A stretch of 33,238 nucleotides of DNA, from contig CAMHFN010000023.1 in NCBI GenBank assembly GCA_946184615.1, forward strand, positions 1-33,238, given 5' to 3'. The notes below the pieces were generated by a model that worked only from the letters and a program-made list of their open reading frames with translations, had not been told where the DNA came from and searched no databases. The stretch is from an uncultured Bacteroidales bacterium. GTDB lineage: Bacteria > Bacteroidota > Bacteroidia > Bacteroidales > F082. The position numbers and the translations under genes were made by a program. Of the stretch, positions 1-8,285 are shown piece by piece; the first letter of the stretch is position 1; every line of letters begins with the position of its first letter.

Positions 1-1
1 A

Positions 2-571
2 CGGCCATTTTTCGAAACCCTGTATTTTTCCGGATACAAAGTAAAAAAGGAGTTTAAAGTATATGATTTATTGAAACCGACCAAAGAAAATTTTGAAAGT
101 TCTGACTTGTCTGATTTATTAGAACAATTAGTTTATGTTATTGCATGTCAATTTACAGTACATAATGATAAAGATTTTTTTAAGCCAGAATACATTATTC
201 CTCAACTAATACTCGAGCTCATAATTACATCTAATAGAAATACGACTCATTCTGATTCATTACCATGGGGTATAGCTTTCACATCAACACATTTAGCTGA
301 TGATTTTCCGTATAAAGAAGATTATCTTAAAAACATAGCAATACCAGTTGTCGATACAACTAATGAATACTGCAGTTATTTAAGTTCATTGTTTGAAATT
401 TCAAATCCTATCAATTACCGTTATGAAGAATTAAAAGAAAGGGATTCAGGTCTTTGTTGGGGTAAAATCGGAACTGATGAATTTACAGCACTTAAAGAGA
501 GCTACGATGCCACAAAAATGGGATTTCTTGAAAAACGGTTAATTGAGAATGCTACTTATAACAAACTATGA
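2..571 (+). CDS. 3' part of a possible RES-domain protein (5' end outside window)
   Basis: The reading frame is open from the first bases of the window, so this is the C-terminal ~189 residues of a longer protein. The only early start codon is a TTG at 71, and sensible coding sequence (RPFFETLYFSGYKVKKEFKV) precedes it. The stretch FFKPEYIIPQLILELI, followed by WGIAFTST and then YLKNIAIPV, follows the pattern of the C-terminal half of RES domains: a helix with Q-L, then a G-I-x-[YF]-x-S strand, then a final strand. RES domains occur in NAD-degrading toxins, but the catalytic Arg/Glu region would lie upstream and cannot be seen. It is AT-rich like the neighbouring defence genes. The frame is secure; the family call is tentative. 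Confidence 0.5.
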   Translation, partial: RPFFETLYFSGYKVKKEFKVYDLLKPTKENFESSDLSDLLEQLVYVIACQFTVHNDKDFFKPEYIIPQLILELIITSNRNTTHSDSLPWGIAFTSTHLADDFPYKEDYLKNIAIPVVDTTNEYCSYLSSLFEISNPINYRYEELKERDSGLCWGKIGTDEFTALKESYDATKMGFLEKRLIENATYNKL

Positions 572-737
572 TTAACTCGGCGGATATGCTGGGTTTTATG
601 CAATAATGTGCAAGTCCTATGCAAAATAGGGCAAGAAGCTGTTTGTGACAAGTTCAAAGAAATGCCCAAAGAACAGCATGAAGAACTGAATAGCATCTGT
701 TTGTGACTAATAAGTGCCATTATTGGCAGTTTTTGGT
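572..737. other. Intergenic stretch with no recognised gene
   Basis: A short plus-strand frame reads AVCDKFKEMPKEQHEELNS before a stop near 705. It is helix-like, but it has no start codon with context and no recognised family. It may be further relic sequence. No promoter or terminator was seen. Confidence 0.3.
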
Positions 738-892
738 AATAAGGGTTTGTAATCCCCCCGAATCCTATCCTGTCGCAGGCATATCGTGTCAATGGTGATA
801 CATTTTGATCACCATTCCGATTCGCTGCTTGTACGGCAATACCCTTGAGCATGCTCGGTTTTTTTAAGCAATTCATAATTGTATTTATAAGT
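738..892 (-). pseudogene. Frameshifted relic of the small membrane-protein gene found intact at 2685-3122
   Basis: Read on the minus strand, this stretch aligns with the 5' part of the intact gene at 2685-3122. One frame gives KYNYELLKK (intact: KYDNELLKN). After a small deletion the next frame gives PSMLKGIAVQAANRNG (intact: PSMIKGIAVEADRLNG). DNA similarity continues through the region coding for LTLDDVRGM in the intact copy, then fades near 740. There is no ATG at the expected start, and the transmembrane half is missing. It is therefore a decayed paralogue, now partly serving as the upstream region of the ATPase gene at 931. The similarity is seen directly in both nucleotides and residues; the deletion event is inferred. 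Confidence 0.75.
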
Positions 893-908
893 TAAAATTG
901 TATTTTTG
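879..908 (+). promoter_or_regulatory. Bacteroidetes-type promoter of the ATPase/nuclease pair
   Basis: TTG at 879-881, a 19-nt gap, then TATTTTTG at 901-908, an exact match to the Bacteroidetes -7 consensus TAnnTTTG. The expected transcription start is about 8-10 nt downstream, leaving a very short leader before the ATG at 931. The promoter lies within the end of the relic gene on the other strand. Confidence 0.65.
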
Positions 909-930
909 CAACAAATTAAAAGAAAAAGAT

Positions 931-2109
931 ATGACAAAAGAACGATTGGTCGTCAGGAATTTTGGCCCGATAACTGATTTGGATATAGGAATCCGTCCGC
1001 TCACACTGTTTATTGGGACGCAAGGAAGTGGAAAGAGTACGATTTCAAAATTGTTGACCATCTGCAGAGATATTAGATGGCGACTTCAAATATTGAAAGA
1101 AGAAAATGTCACGAAACCTTTTGTGGATTTTGGAATCAATGAGTATTTTCAAGATAACAGTTTTATTTCATATGTTTGTGGCGATGACGAAATAAAGTAC
1201 GAAAAGGATTCGTTTACTTATACAAGTGGCAAGGATGATAAAGAGACGATTATTAAAGCTTTGTCGATTCTTATCACGAAGACCTCCATGTCATTTTTAA
1301 AAAAGGATGGATTGACAGAAGATAATTTATCGGATCCACATACGCTTAATGTTTTGAAAGCAAATTATAGGGTCGGCCTATACATTTTAGCAGAAAGGAA
1401 TCTTGTGGGAAATCTTTCTGATTCGTTAGCGTCAATTATGCTGCATCAGATTCCATTGTCCAATCCTTTGTTGGAATATATGAGTATGTTTGAGAAGGCT
1501 AAGAAAGAATTCTCAACATATGACATCCCCTTCTTTGGAGTCAAATTTGTTAAAAAGGAAGGGAAAGACAGGATAGAATTAACAAACAAGAGCAAGGATT
1601 TACCATTAAGTGCTTGCTCTTCAGGGTTGCAGTCAGCATTACCAATGCTTATGGTAATAGATTATGCGCTAAAAACCGACTGTTTTGATTCATTTGTTGT
1701 AGAGGAACCCGAACAGAACTTGTTCCCTGAGAACCAAAGGGAAGTTCTTGGCTTTTTTGCAATGAGATTGGTTAATAACAACAGGAAGACCCAGTTTGTT
1801 CTCACCACGCATAGCCCTTATTTGTTATCTTGTCTCAATGTGCTGATGCTTGCGCATAAACTGCTCGGACATAAAGAAATGCGTAAACAAGTGAAACAGA
1901 TAGTGAATCCGAGCTACGCCATAAATCCAGAAGATGTGGCAGTATATTCTCTTAACCATAATGCCACAAATGAGCCGTTTTGCAAAAGCTTGATTTCTGA
2001 AAAGAATGGATTTATTTCGGTGAACGAGTTGGATTCCGTTTCGGAAATCATTGGTGACGATTTTGATCGGCTTTATAATCTTTATCGTCAACTTAACAAG
2101 AAAAAGTAG
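931..2109 (+). CDS. Small AAA family ATPase (OLD/ABC-like head domain), putative defence sensor
   Basis: A 392-aa ABC-type ATPase that looks complete. Walker A GTQGSGKS is at residues 29-36. A short middle region replaces the usual long coiled coil. There is a signature-like ACSSGLQS near 227, Walker B FVVEEPEQ near 254 with the catalytic Glu, and TTHSPYLL with the switch His near 290. The closing ~80 residues are not a Toprim domain, so it is not a complete OLD nuclease. ATG 931 is chosen over the in-frame TTG at 898 because the -7 promoter box overlaps the latter. It is followed after 6 nt by a PD-(D/E)XK-like gene, so the two probably act together. ATPases of this build serve as sensors in two-gene phage-defence systems such as PARIS; that role is inferred here. 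Confidence 0.8.
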   Translation: MTKERLVVRNFGPITDLDIGIRPLTLFIGTQGSGKSTISKLLTICRDIRWRLQILKEENVTKPFVDFGINEYFQDNSFISYVCGDDEIKYEKDSFTYTSGKDDKETIIKALSILITKTSMSFLKKDGLTEDNLSDPHTLNVLKANYRVGLYILAERNLVGNLSDSLASIMLHQIPLSNPLLEYMSMFEKAKKEFSTYDIPFFGVKFVKKEGKDRIELTNKSKDLPLSACSSGLQSALPMLMVIDYALKTDCFDSFVVEEPEQNLFPENQREVLGFFAMRLVNNNRKTQFVLTTHSPYLLSCLNVLMLAHKLLGHKEMRKQVKQIVNPSYAINPEDVAVYSLNHNATNEPFCKSLISEKNGFISVNELDSVSEIIGDDFDRLYNLYRQLNKKK

Positions 2110-2115
2110 CAGATT

Positions 2116-2709
2116 ATGGCAGTAAATCAACAAGCCATCGACAGGCTACGACTAGACGAGGCTTTTGCCACAAAAACTCATAAGCCGTTCGATGAATGTT
2201 GGACGGTAAGGATGGATAGTGAGCTGATGGTGATAGATGATGACGAAGAGAAATACTCCCATTTTACGGATAATCCAGATGACGCACAGAAAGCTTTATT
2301 GGTGATCAACGAAAACAATAAACAGATAGTGTTGCTATCAATTGATAACAAACTCATCAAGGATCATGAGGGTGGCATTGCTGATTGCGCTTTATTTGAC
2401 AACGAACAATTCCATTTTGTAGAGTTTAAGACAAATGCTTATGGCAATAGCGACGAACAAGTGCGTGAGACATTTGATAAGGCTATCAGTCAGTTGAGGG
2501 AAACCATCCGCGTGTTTAAAGATAGATTGCAAAAGGTTAATATCCAATTTGAAGATGCTGTCGCTTTGAGCTGTTATGTAGTAGTATCTCAACGTTTTCC
2601 TAAAAGCAGGGCTATTAAGCAAGAGTATCAGATTAGTTTTGCTGATGAAAACGACAACATTGCTCTGTTTTTCCCAGAGAAGATTTATTGGGATAATTTA
2701 GAAAAGTAA
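2116..2709 (+). CDS. Putative PD-(D/E)XK nuclease-like partner of the AAA ATPase
   Basis: A 197-aa protein beginning 6 nt after the ATPase stop, so almost certainly co-transcribed and probably translationally linked. The central segment GGIADCALFDNEQFHFVEFK holds Asp90, then Glu103-x-Lys105. This is the D-x12-E-x-K spacing of PD-(D/E)XK nucleases, on consecutive predicted strands, followed by a helical stretch (EQVRETFDKAISQLRETIRVF) as expected for that fold. No named family was recognised. I infer it is the effector and the ATPase the sensor; a purely structural role cannot be excluded. Its last 25 bp overlap the end of the convergent gene at 2685, with no terminator between them. Confidence 0.6.
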   Translation: MAVNQQAIDRLRLDEAFATKTHKPFDECWTVRMDSELMVIDDDEEKYSHFTDNPDDAQKALLVINENNKQIVLLSIDNKLIKDHEGGIADCALFDNEQFHFVEFKTNAYGNSDEQVRETFDKAISQLRETIRVFKDRLQKVNIQFEDAVALSCYVVVSQRFPKSRAIKQEYQISFADENDNIALFFPEKIYWDNLEK

Positions 2710-3122
2710 TTTATCGAAGGGCTTGGCGGAATATAGTACATCCGCTCCAACGCGTCAAATCTGGCGTTCGTTTCCGCGTTGTAGAGGTTGGGTAGTTGAA
2801 TTGGTTGGAAGTTGTTTAAAGTATTATCCCTTTTGGCTGTTTTGTTTGCATAGTTAGCAGCCATTAAGGCTATAAAGGTGCCAATCAAAGCACCGCCAAT
2901 GATACATTCGGTTATCAGTTTCCCGGCATTAACCTTGTCGGCCTCGCTGATTTGTCCACCAAGCGCAAGTCCAAATTCTGTCATTCCGCGCACATCATCC
3001 AATGTGAGCGACAGATGATGGCCACCGTTCAATCTGTCCGCCTCAACGGCAATGCCCTTTATCATGCTCGGGCAGTTTTTCAGCAATTCGTTATCGTATT
3101 TGTTCATAGGTCTATTGGCCAT
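2685..3122 (-). CDS. Small hypothetical protein with one membrane segment, last gene of the helicase/methylase operon
   Basis: A 145-aa protein not assigned to a family. Residues ~1-60 are a polar N-terminus with the conserved-looking block PSMIKGIAVEADRLNG. A Gly/Ala-rich hydrophobic segment (IIGGALIGTFIALMAANYA) suggests one transmembrane helix or hairpin. The tail is polar (LPNLYNAETNARFDALERM). ATG 3122 lies 5 nt after the DUF2971 stop; a TTG at 3131 is possible but less likely. The same N-terminal block occurs in the relic at 738-892, so the family recurs in this island. A membrane role in the defence operon (anchor or pore) is a guess from position. Confidence 0.6.
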   Translation of the reverse strand: MANRPMNKYDNELLKNCPSMIKGIAVEADRLNGGHHLSLTLDDVRGMTEFGLALGGQISEADKVNAGKLITECIIGGALIGTFIALMAANYANKTAKRDNTLNNFQPIQLPNLYNAETNARFDALERMYYIPPSPSINYFSKLSQ

Positions 3123-3127
3123 GATAG

Positions 3128-4078
3128 TCAAATCTTCATGTGTGTCAACTTAAAAACATTATCCTTTTCCGGTATTATTTTTAGCACCTGTATTTTTGGT
3201 TCTCTCCCTTTCGCAAAGTCAATAATAGTTTTTACTATCGTTTCAGGGCATCGGCATCCAACGAAAATTTGAGATATGTATTCTCTTCCTATCGGCAAAT
3301 AGATATTCTGATCCTTGCTCCAATATAAGGGATTGTGCTTGTAATCTCTATCATACCAAACCATCCTCCATTCGTTTTCCTCATCATACGCTTTCGTTTT
3401 TCTTAGAAATCCATCAGCAACAATCCCCCGATAAAAATCAAAGTCTTCTTTGTATTCCACTTTTTTAAACACAAACTTGTCCGCAAAGTTATCTTCCAAA
3501 ATGTTATTGAAAAAACGGTAACGAATACAAATTCCCTTATGCATATTTCCATAATATGCCCATTTTTTACTATCTTCCCATGCCCTATATCGGCCTTCTA
3601 CATGGCCGAAACATCCTATTCTTAAACCGTCAAAGACCGACTTATCAGGAAAGATGTCATGCGCAAGACCCTCTTGTGAAATTGGGCAATCAGTAGGGTC
3701 GTTAAATGTTGATGGCTTCGTTAATCGAATAGTTCGTAACACCGAATCAATACTGTTTTCATCAACAGTATAAAACTTAAAGAAGTCCTCGAATTGATAC
3801 TTTTTGCTTTTGCTTCCTTTGATGTGGTATTCAATACTTCTTCGATAGTATTCTTCAGTTTGAACTCCATACAATCGAACAAGCAAAAAATAGCAATGTG
3901 CTAAATTAGAAAGCCGGGATTCATCTTTTGATTCTTCATACAAGTAGACCGCATTCTCCAAACATCTTTGTCTTATCGGCGATAATAGCTGAGGCTCTTT
4001 TGCCAGTTCATAACATTTATCTCCTTTCTCTATAGAAGTAGTATTCCAATTGTTCAGTATTTTGTCTAATTCATCCAT
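3128..4078 (-). CDS. DUF2971 family protein with helical N-terminal region
   Basis: A 316-aa protein. Residues ~1-95 are helical and TPR-like (CYELAKEPQLLSPIRQR, then SRLSNLAHCYFLLVRLYG). From ~105 it shows DUF2971 hallmarks in order: FFKFYTVDENSIDSVLRTIRL with PSTFNDPTDC, then WAYYGNMHKGICIRYRF, then AYDEENEWRMVWYDR, and a final strand with IFVGCRCP. DUF2971 proteins are common in accessory islands and have no firmly assigned biochemistry. ATG 4078 (MDELDKILNN) is preferred over TTG 4120, which would overlap the DUF3800 gene. It is the fourth gene of the minus-strand operon and is strongly AT-rich like the DUF3800 gene. A defence accessory function is inferred from neighbours only. Confidence 0.75.
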   Translation of the reverse strand: MDELDKILNNWNTTSIEKGDKCYELAKEPQLLSPIRQRCLENAVYLYEESKDESRLSNLAHCYFLLVRLYGVQTEEYYRRSIEYHIKGSKSKKYQFEDFFKFYTVDENSIDSVLRTIRLTKPSTFNDPTDCPISQEGLAHDIFPDKSVFDGLRIGCFGHVEGRYRAWEDSKKWAYYGNMHKGICIRYRFFNNILEDNFADKFVFKKVEYKEDFDFYRGIVADGFLRKTKAYDEENEWRMVWYDRDYKHNPLYWSKDQNIYLPIGREYISQIFVGCRCPETIVKTIIDFAKGREPKIQVLKIIPEKDNVFKLTHMKI

Positions 4079-4109
4079 TTTTCCGTAATAATGGTTTGTT
4101 TCAAAACTA

Positions 4110-5264
4110 TTAAGGAACAATTACGCTACACAATCTATATAATGTTTCAAATTCTGACGACGAAAGGATATTGTATTCGCCATTTGATTGTTCAAAAAGG
4201 ACTTTGTTTAGGGTATAACATCTTCTTAATTGAGGTTGAACATTTCCGTTTAATCGGTTATAGAATTCAGCTATTTCCTGTTCGTTATTTGGTATTTTAT
4301 ATCCTTTTTTCCCAATAGGGCTAATTATGAGAACGCCTTTATCCCTTAACTCGGATATCTTAACTATTGGATCACCCACTTCAATGTTCCTTGCTTTAAG
4401 ATTGGTTTTTATCTCTTTTGAAGAAATGTATCTAAACGGATTCCTCTTTGTTTCTTGAAGGATATACAGTATCAACTCACAACCCACCGTATCCAATGAA
4501 TGATTGGACAAATAGTTTTCCGCCGATTCAACAGCTATTCTTGTAATTGTAGCATTAAATTGATTGTTGAACTCTGTAGTTACAGCAAACATTGGAATGA
4601 TCTGCCTTGGGAACCAATCAATAGAGGTGTTTTTTTTAATAAAACCATTGTGAATAACATCGGATTTCTTTTCATCAAACTTGCCACAATAATATTTGCC
4701 AATTGTTCCTGCATAGAAGTCAGCGATTTGCAATAAAGGTTCCTCATTTTGGTCTTCAGCCAATGTAAATGTGTTATTTGAAAATAATGTCGGTCCCCAT
4801 CCGCTTTTTTCCATGTAATTCTTCAACTCTAGTCGAAATTCCTCATAACCAGTTTTGTCAAATACGATATGAATATCACTTTCGGAAGATTGCAAATGTT
4901 GTGCGATAAGTCTATTAAAGTATTTAATAAAGACCGTTTTGAATGACAATCCGGAATTTGGATTAATTTTACTCTTGTCTATTACTACGGCATATACATA
5001 ATGCTTTAGTCCTTTTAATTCCGTAAAGATATTTATTGTTCTGGCAAATCCGCCATCATCATTTGGAATATGACTAGACTTTAGATACCTGTTTTGTTTA
5101 AAGTATTTGTCGTGAATATTACTCAGAACTATTCGTGCAGTTTCTATTTCATCACTTTCAATAACTACTGCCGCATAAACTAAATATGGCAACACTCCGC
5201 CTTTTTCAACATCTAAGCTAGGAGTACCTGTTTCATCTATAAATACATATTTTGACTTTTCCAT
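4110..5264 (-). CDS. DUF3800 domain protein with C-terminal winged-helix-like region
   Basis: A 384-aa protein. The N-terminal 230 residues match DUF3800: YVFIDETGTP at the start with the acidic pair, a central VFDKTGYEEFRLELKNYM, and LLQIADFYAGTIGKYY near 200, whose Asp belongs to the proposed RNase H-like active centre. The C-terminal part (LILYILQETKRNPFRYISSKEI, then SELRDKGVLIISP, then KKGYKIP) looks like a winged helix with its wing. ATG 5264 is chosen because AGGA lies about 9 nt upstream and DUF3800 proteins usually begin directly with this strand. It starts 75 nt after the methyltransferase stop. A nuclease role is suspected from the fold, not shown. Confidence 0.8.
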   Translation of the reverse strand: MEKSKYVFIDETGTPSLDVEKGGVLPYLVYAAVVIESDEIETARIVLSNIHDKYFKQNRYLKSSHIPNDDGGFARTINIFTELKGLKHYVYAVVIDKSKINPNSGLSFKTVFIKYFNRLIAQHLQSSESDIHIVFDKTGYEEFRLELKNYMEKSGWGPTLFSNNTFTLAEDQNEEPLLQIADFYAGTIGKYYCGKFDEKKSDVIHNGFIKKNTSIDWFPRQIIPMFAVTTEFNNQFNATITRIAVESAENYLSNHSLDTVGCELILYILQETKRNPFRYISSKEIKTNLKARNIEVGDPIVKISELRDKGVLIISPIGKKGYKIPNNEQEIAEFYNRLNGNVQPQLRRCYTLNKVLFEQSNGEYNILSSSEFETLYRLCSVIVP

Positions 5265-5339
5265 ACAAGGATTCCTGAAAAAGGCGTGCCAAATACCCAG
5301 AACTGACAAAACGGCAGCGTTTCGATTGCCCTCAAGCAG

Positions 5340-8285
5340 TTATTCTTCAATAACCCTTATCTCATCCTCCGTCAATCCATACAATTCATAGACTTTTTGA
5401 TCTATTTTTCGCTCTAAAGCATTGGTATCAGTCATGGGATTGTTTCGCTTTTTTGTGAGTATTTGGTCTACTATTTCGATGATTGGCTGTTGCTGATCTA
5501 AAGTTGTAAGAGGAATAGGAATCTCTTTTAACTGATACAATTTAATATGGAGCCCTTCTGGAAACACTTTCTTATGCCAAAACCGGACTGCTCTTGAGTT
5601 TAATAAACCTAATATGTACTTAAAGTCGAATGACTTATTGAGTTTGTAAATTAGATTGATAGTGTCATTGCATAAATATCTTTCTTCATCTAATGTAGCG
5701 CATATTTCTATGGCAATATCCTGAATAACAATCTTCTGAGGCACGAGGAAGTATTCTATCTTTCTCGGGCCCGAACCGACTTTCTCCATAAATAAATCTG
5801 GTCTATACCATATCCATTCTTCACTAACAGGGGCGTTATACCTTTGGATGTTTCTCCCTCTTATTAGTTTATAACTATCCTCAGCAAATGGTTCTTTGCT
5901 TATAAACCGTTTGTCGTTGCTAGTCTTTATTCCCAAAGAAAAATCAGCAATTGTACCCAAAGAAACGACTTTCACTTTCGACAAATTAACATTTATTTCA
6001 AAAGAAAATGGATAATTTTCGTATCGCCTGATGTTCTCATACGATAGAGCATGATCCATTACCGAAAAGTTAACCCCATCAAAGTTTTCTAATACTATCG
6101 TATTATTAACCACATGCTCTTTTGAAAACAAGATAACACAAGTTTTTACTGTCGCATTGGCAAAAACCTTGTCTGGCAAATCAACCAGTTTTAACACCTT
6201 TGTCTCGTTGACTAGAAATTGTCTGAACAAGGAGAAACTATCAGTCCCCAACCAACTATTTGAAAAAATGTATGAGCATAATCCTTTTGTTTTAATTAGA
6301 GAATGTGCTCTTTCTGTAAAAATGCTATATAAATCACTTTTGTTCTTTATTGTCTTATAACTCTTCTGATATTGTTTTCTAACATTATCATCTGTTAGAT
6401 TTGCAATATTTATATACGGCGGATTCCCAATAACAATATCAAACCCTCCTCCATCGAAAATATCCTTAAACCATGTGTGCCAAAGGAAGAACTCTTGGTT
6501 GGCAGAAGGGTCAAGGGCAGACAGTTTGGAAAGAAATGTCGGGGTGCCACCAACGCTTTCGCGGATGAGGGTCTTCACCTCTTCGTTGATGGCTTGGCGC
6601 ATTGTGGATTTCTTCTGGTGGTCAGTGACGGAGAAATACTCGCGCAACAATCGATGAAGGTTCTTTCGGCTCAAATCGCTGTCGAGTCCAATCACTAACT
6701 GCGTGGAAGTGGATGGACGGCCAACGGTTTTTCCTGCGATACGGCTGAGGTCGTAACCTCCGTAACTTTCTATCAGACTATTGCCCTGCATGAACTTATA
6801 GTCGAAATTAGGCAAAGGTTGCGGCTCATCACTATCCACCACAATGCTGAGCCAGAAACGCAGTCGGGCAATGTCGATGGCGCCACGTTCGATGTCAACA
6901 CCGTAAATGTTGTTCTCGATAATCTCCTTTTTCAGTTGCAGACGAGTTTCCTCTGTTCCAAGGGCTTCGCGGCAACGCCACAACTCGTTAAGCAGTCCCA
7001 TGGGGAAGGCTCCGCTGCCAATGGCAGGGTCGCAAATCTTCACTTCGTGGAGCATGGTACTAAGCGTGTCACGATAAGGCTCCAACTCAGGCTGCATCTC
7101 ATGGGTCTCGACGAAAGTTCGAATAACGGCATCAGACACATCGGGCAATTTGGAGACAAGATGTGCAATCAGCGACTCCTTGCACATATAACGGACAATC
7201 TCTTTGGGGGTGTAGAAAGCACCTTTGGCTTTGTTGTCTTCCAAAAGGCTCTCAAAGATTTTGCCCAACATCTCAGGGTCAACGCCAATTTCGGCATCGT
7301 CAGGGTCGTTTTCATCGACGGTGAAGTTGTAGGAGGCCAAGAATCTGAAAAGGTCTTCGAATAGGTATTTGGGTAATACGATCTTCAATTCATCGACTGC
7401 ATCGCGCTCAAAAAGACCACCATTGAGATAAGGAACGCTTGCCCATTTGCCGACCAAACTTTGCTGCCAACCATTCTTGGCAAACACTTGCTCGCGTTTG
7501 GCGGGTTCAGTGTTGAGAATGCCAAAGAAGAGCGGTTCAAGCACACTTTCGAGATAGTCGTTTTGGCGGTTGCTGCTAAGGAAGGTGTTGTACATGAAGT
7601 TGGTATCCCCGCAGAGCCAGCCTTTCTTTTGCAAGAAATAGAGGAAAACAATGCGTCCCATCAGTTTCTTCACATAGTCGTGATAAACGGCACCCGACTT
7701 CCCTTGTCGTGCCAACTCAGCCACAATGCGATCGTAGTGGATATGGTACTCGTCGAAGAACTCATCACTGAGGGCATCTACCGAGAAGGATTCCTTCAGG
7801 TCGGACAGTTTGATGCGACCGTTCAGCCTGGCAATCTTCTCCAACCTTTCAAGAGGTGTCTTGTATTGCCCCTGCTCGTCACCCATGATGTACGAAAAAC
7901 GTTTTGCGGAAGTGCTACCCTCTTTGAGGTCGCAGATATAGGACAGCCGCCAGTGTTGCCCATCATCAAAGACGGCGATGGCACCGTCAACATCGTATTT
8001 CAGATAAGGACTGATCAGCTTGCGCAGTCCTACACGCTTGCGGCGCACATCGCTGCCTTCGGCCACTTGGGTGTAGAAGAAGCCCAACAAACGACCATCT
8101 GTATCATCCATCTGACCGATGAAATAGCTTTTGTCGCCTTCGACATTGGTGTCGAGCAACTCTGGTTGCGAGGCCACATCGTTGCAGCCGAAAAGGCAAT
8201 GGACAATCTCGTTGCAGTATGTTTTGTAGTCGAACGGTGCCTTAAAGATATGGCGGAGAGTTTCGGAGTTCATAATATGGTTCAT
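5340..8285 (-). CDS. Eco57I-like N6-adenine DNA methyltransferase of a helicase-linked defence system
   Basis: A 981-aa modification/specificity protein. An N-terminal helical region precedes the gamma-type amino-methyltransferase core. GAFYTPKEIVRYM introduces the fold; motif I CDPAIGSGAFPMG (SAM binding) is near residue 418; motif IV NPPYINIANL (catalytic) is near 620. The remaining ~330 residues resemble the target-recognition region of Eco57I/BREX PglX-like enzymes. Its ATG overlaps the helicase stop (ATGA), so the two are translationally coupled. By hand count, 6301-6360 is 25% GC and 6541-6600 is 62% GC, so the specificity half appears to have a different history from the catalytic half. 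The substrate is presumably host DNA, marked as self; the recognition sequence cannot be read. Confidence 0.9.
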   Translation of the reverse strand: MNHIMNSETLRHIFKAPFDYKTYCNEIVHCLFGCNDVASQPELLDTNVEGDKSYFIGQMDDTDGRLLGFFYTQVAEGSDVRRKRVGLRKLISPYLKYDVDGAIAVFDDGQHWRLSYICDLKEGSTSAKRFSYIMGDEQGQYKTPLERLEKIARLNGRIKLSDLKESFSVDALSDEFFDEYHIHYDRIVAELARQGKSGAVYHDYVKKLMGRIVFLYFLQKKGWLCGDTNFMYNTFLSSNRQNDYLESVLEPLFFGILNTEPAKREQVFAKNGWQQSLVGKWASVPYLNGGLFERDAVDELKIVLPKYLFEDLFRFLASYNFTVDENDPDDAEIGVDPEMLGKIFESLLEDNKAKGAFYTPKEIVRYMCKESLIAHLVSKLPDVSDAVIRTFVETHEMQPELEPYRDTLSTMLHEVKICDPAIGSGAFPMGLLNELWRCREALGTEETRLQLKKEIIENNIYGVDIERGAIDIARLRFWLSIVVDSDEPQPLPNFDYKFMQGNSLIESYGGYDLSRIAGKTVGRPSTSTQLVIGLDSDLSRKNLHRLLREYFSVTDHQKKSTMRQAINEEVKTLIRESVGGTPTFLSKLSALDPSANQEFFLWHTWFKDIFDGGGFDIVIGNPPYINIANLTDDNVRKQYQKSYKTIKNKSDLYSIFTERAHSLIKTKGLCSYIFSNSWLGTDSFSLFRQFLVNETKVLKLVDLPDKVFANATVKTCVILFSKEHVVNNTIVLENFDGVNFSVMDHALSYENIRRYENYPFSFEINVNLSKVKVVSLGTIADFSLGIKTSNDKRFISKEPFAEDSYKLIRGRNIQRYNAPVSEEWIWYRPDLFMEKVGSGPRKIEYFLVPQKIVIQDIAIEICATLDEERYLCNDTINLIYKLNKSFDFKYILGLLNSRAVRFWHKKVFPEGLHIKLYQLKEIPIPLTTLDQQQPIIEIVDQILTKKRNNPMTDTNALERKIDQKVYELYGLTEDEIRVIEE

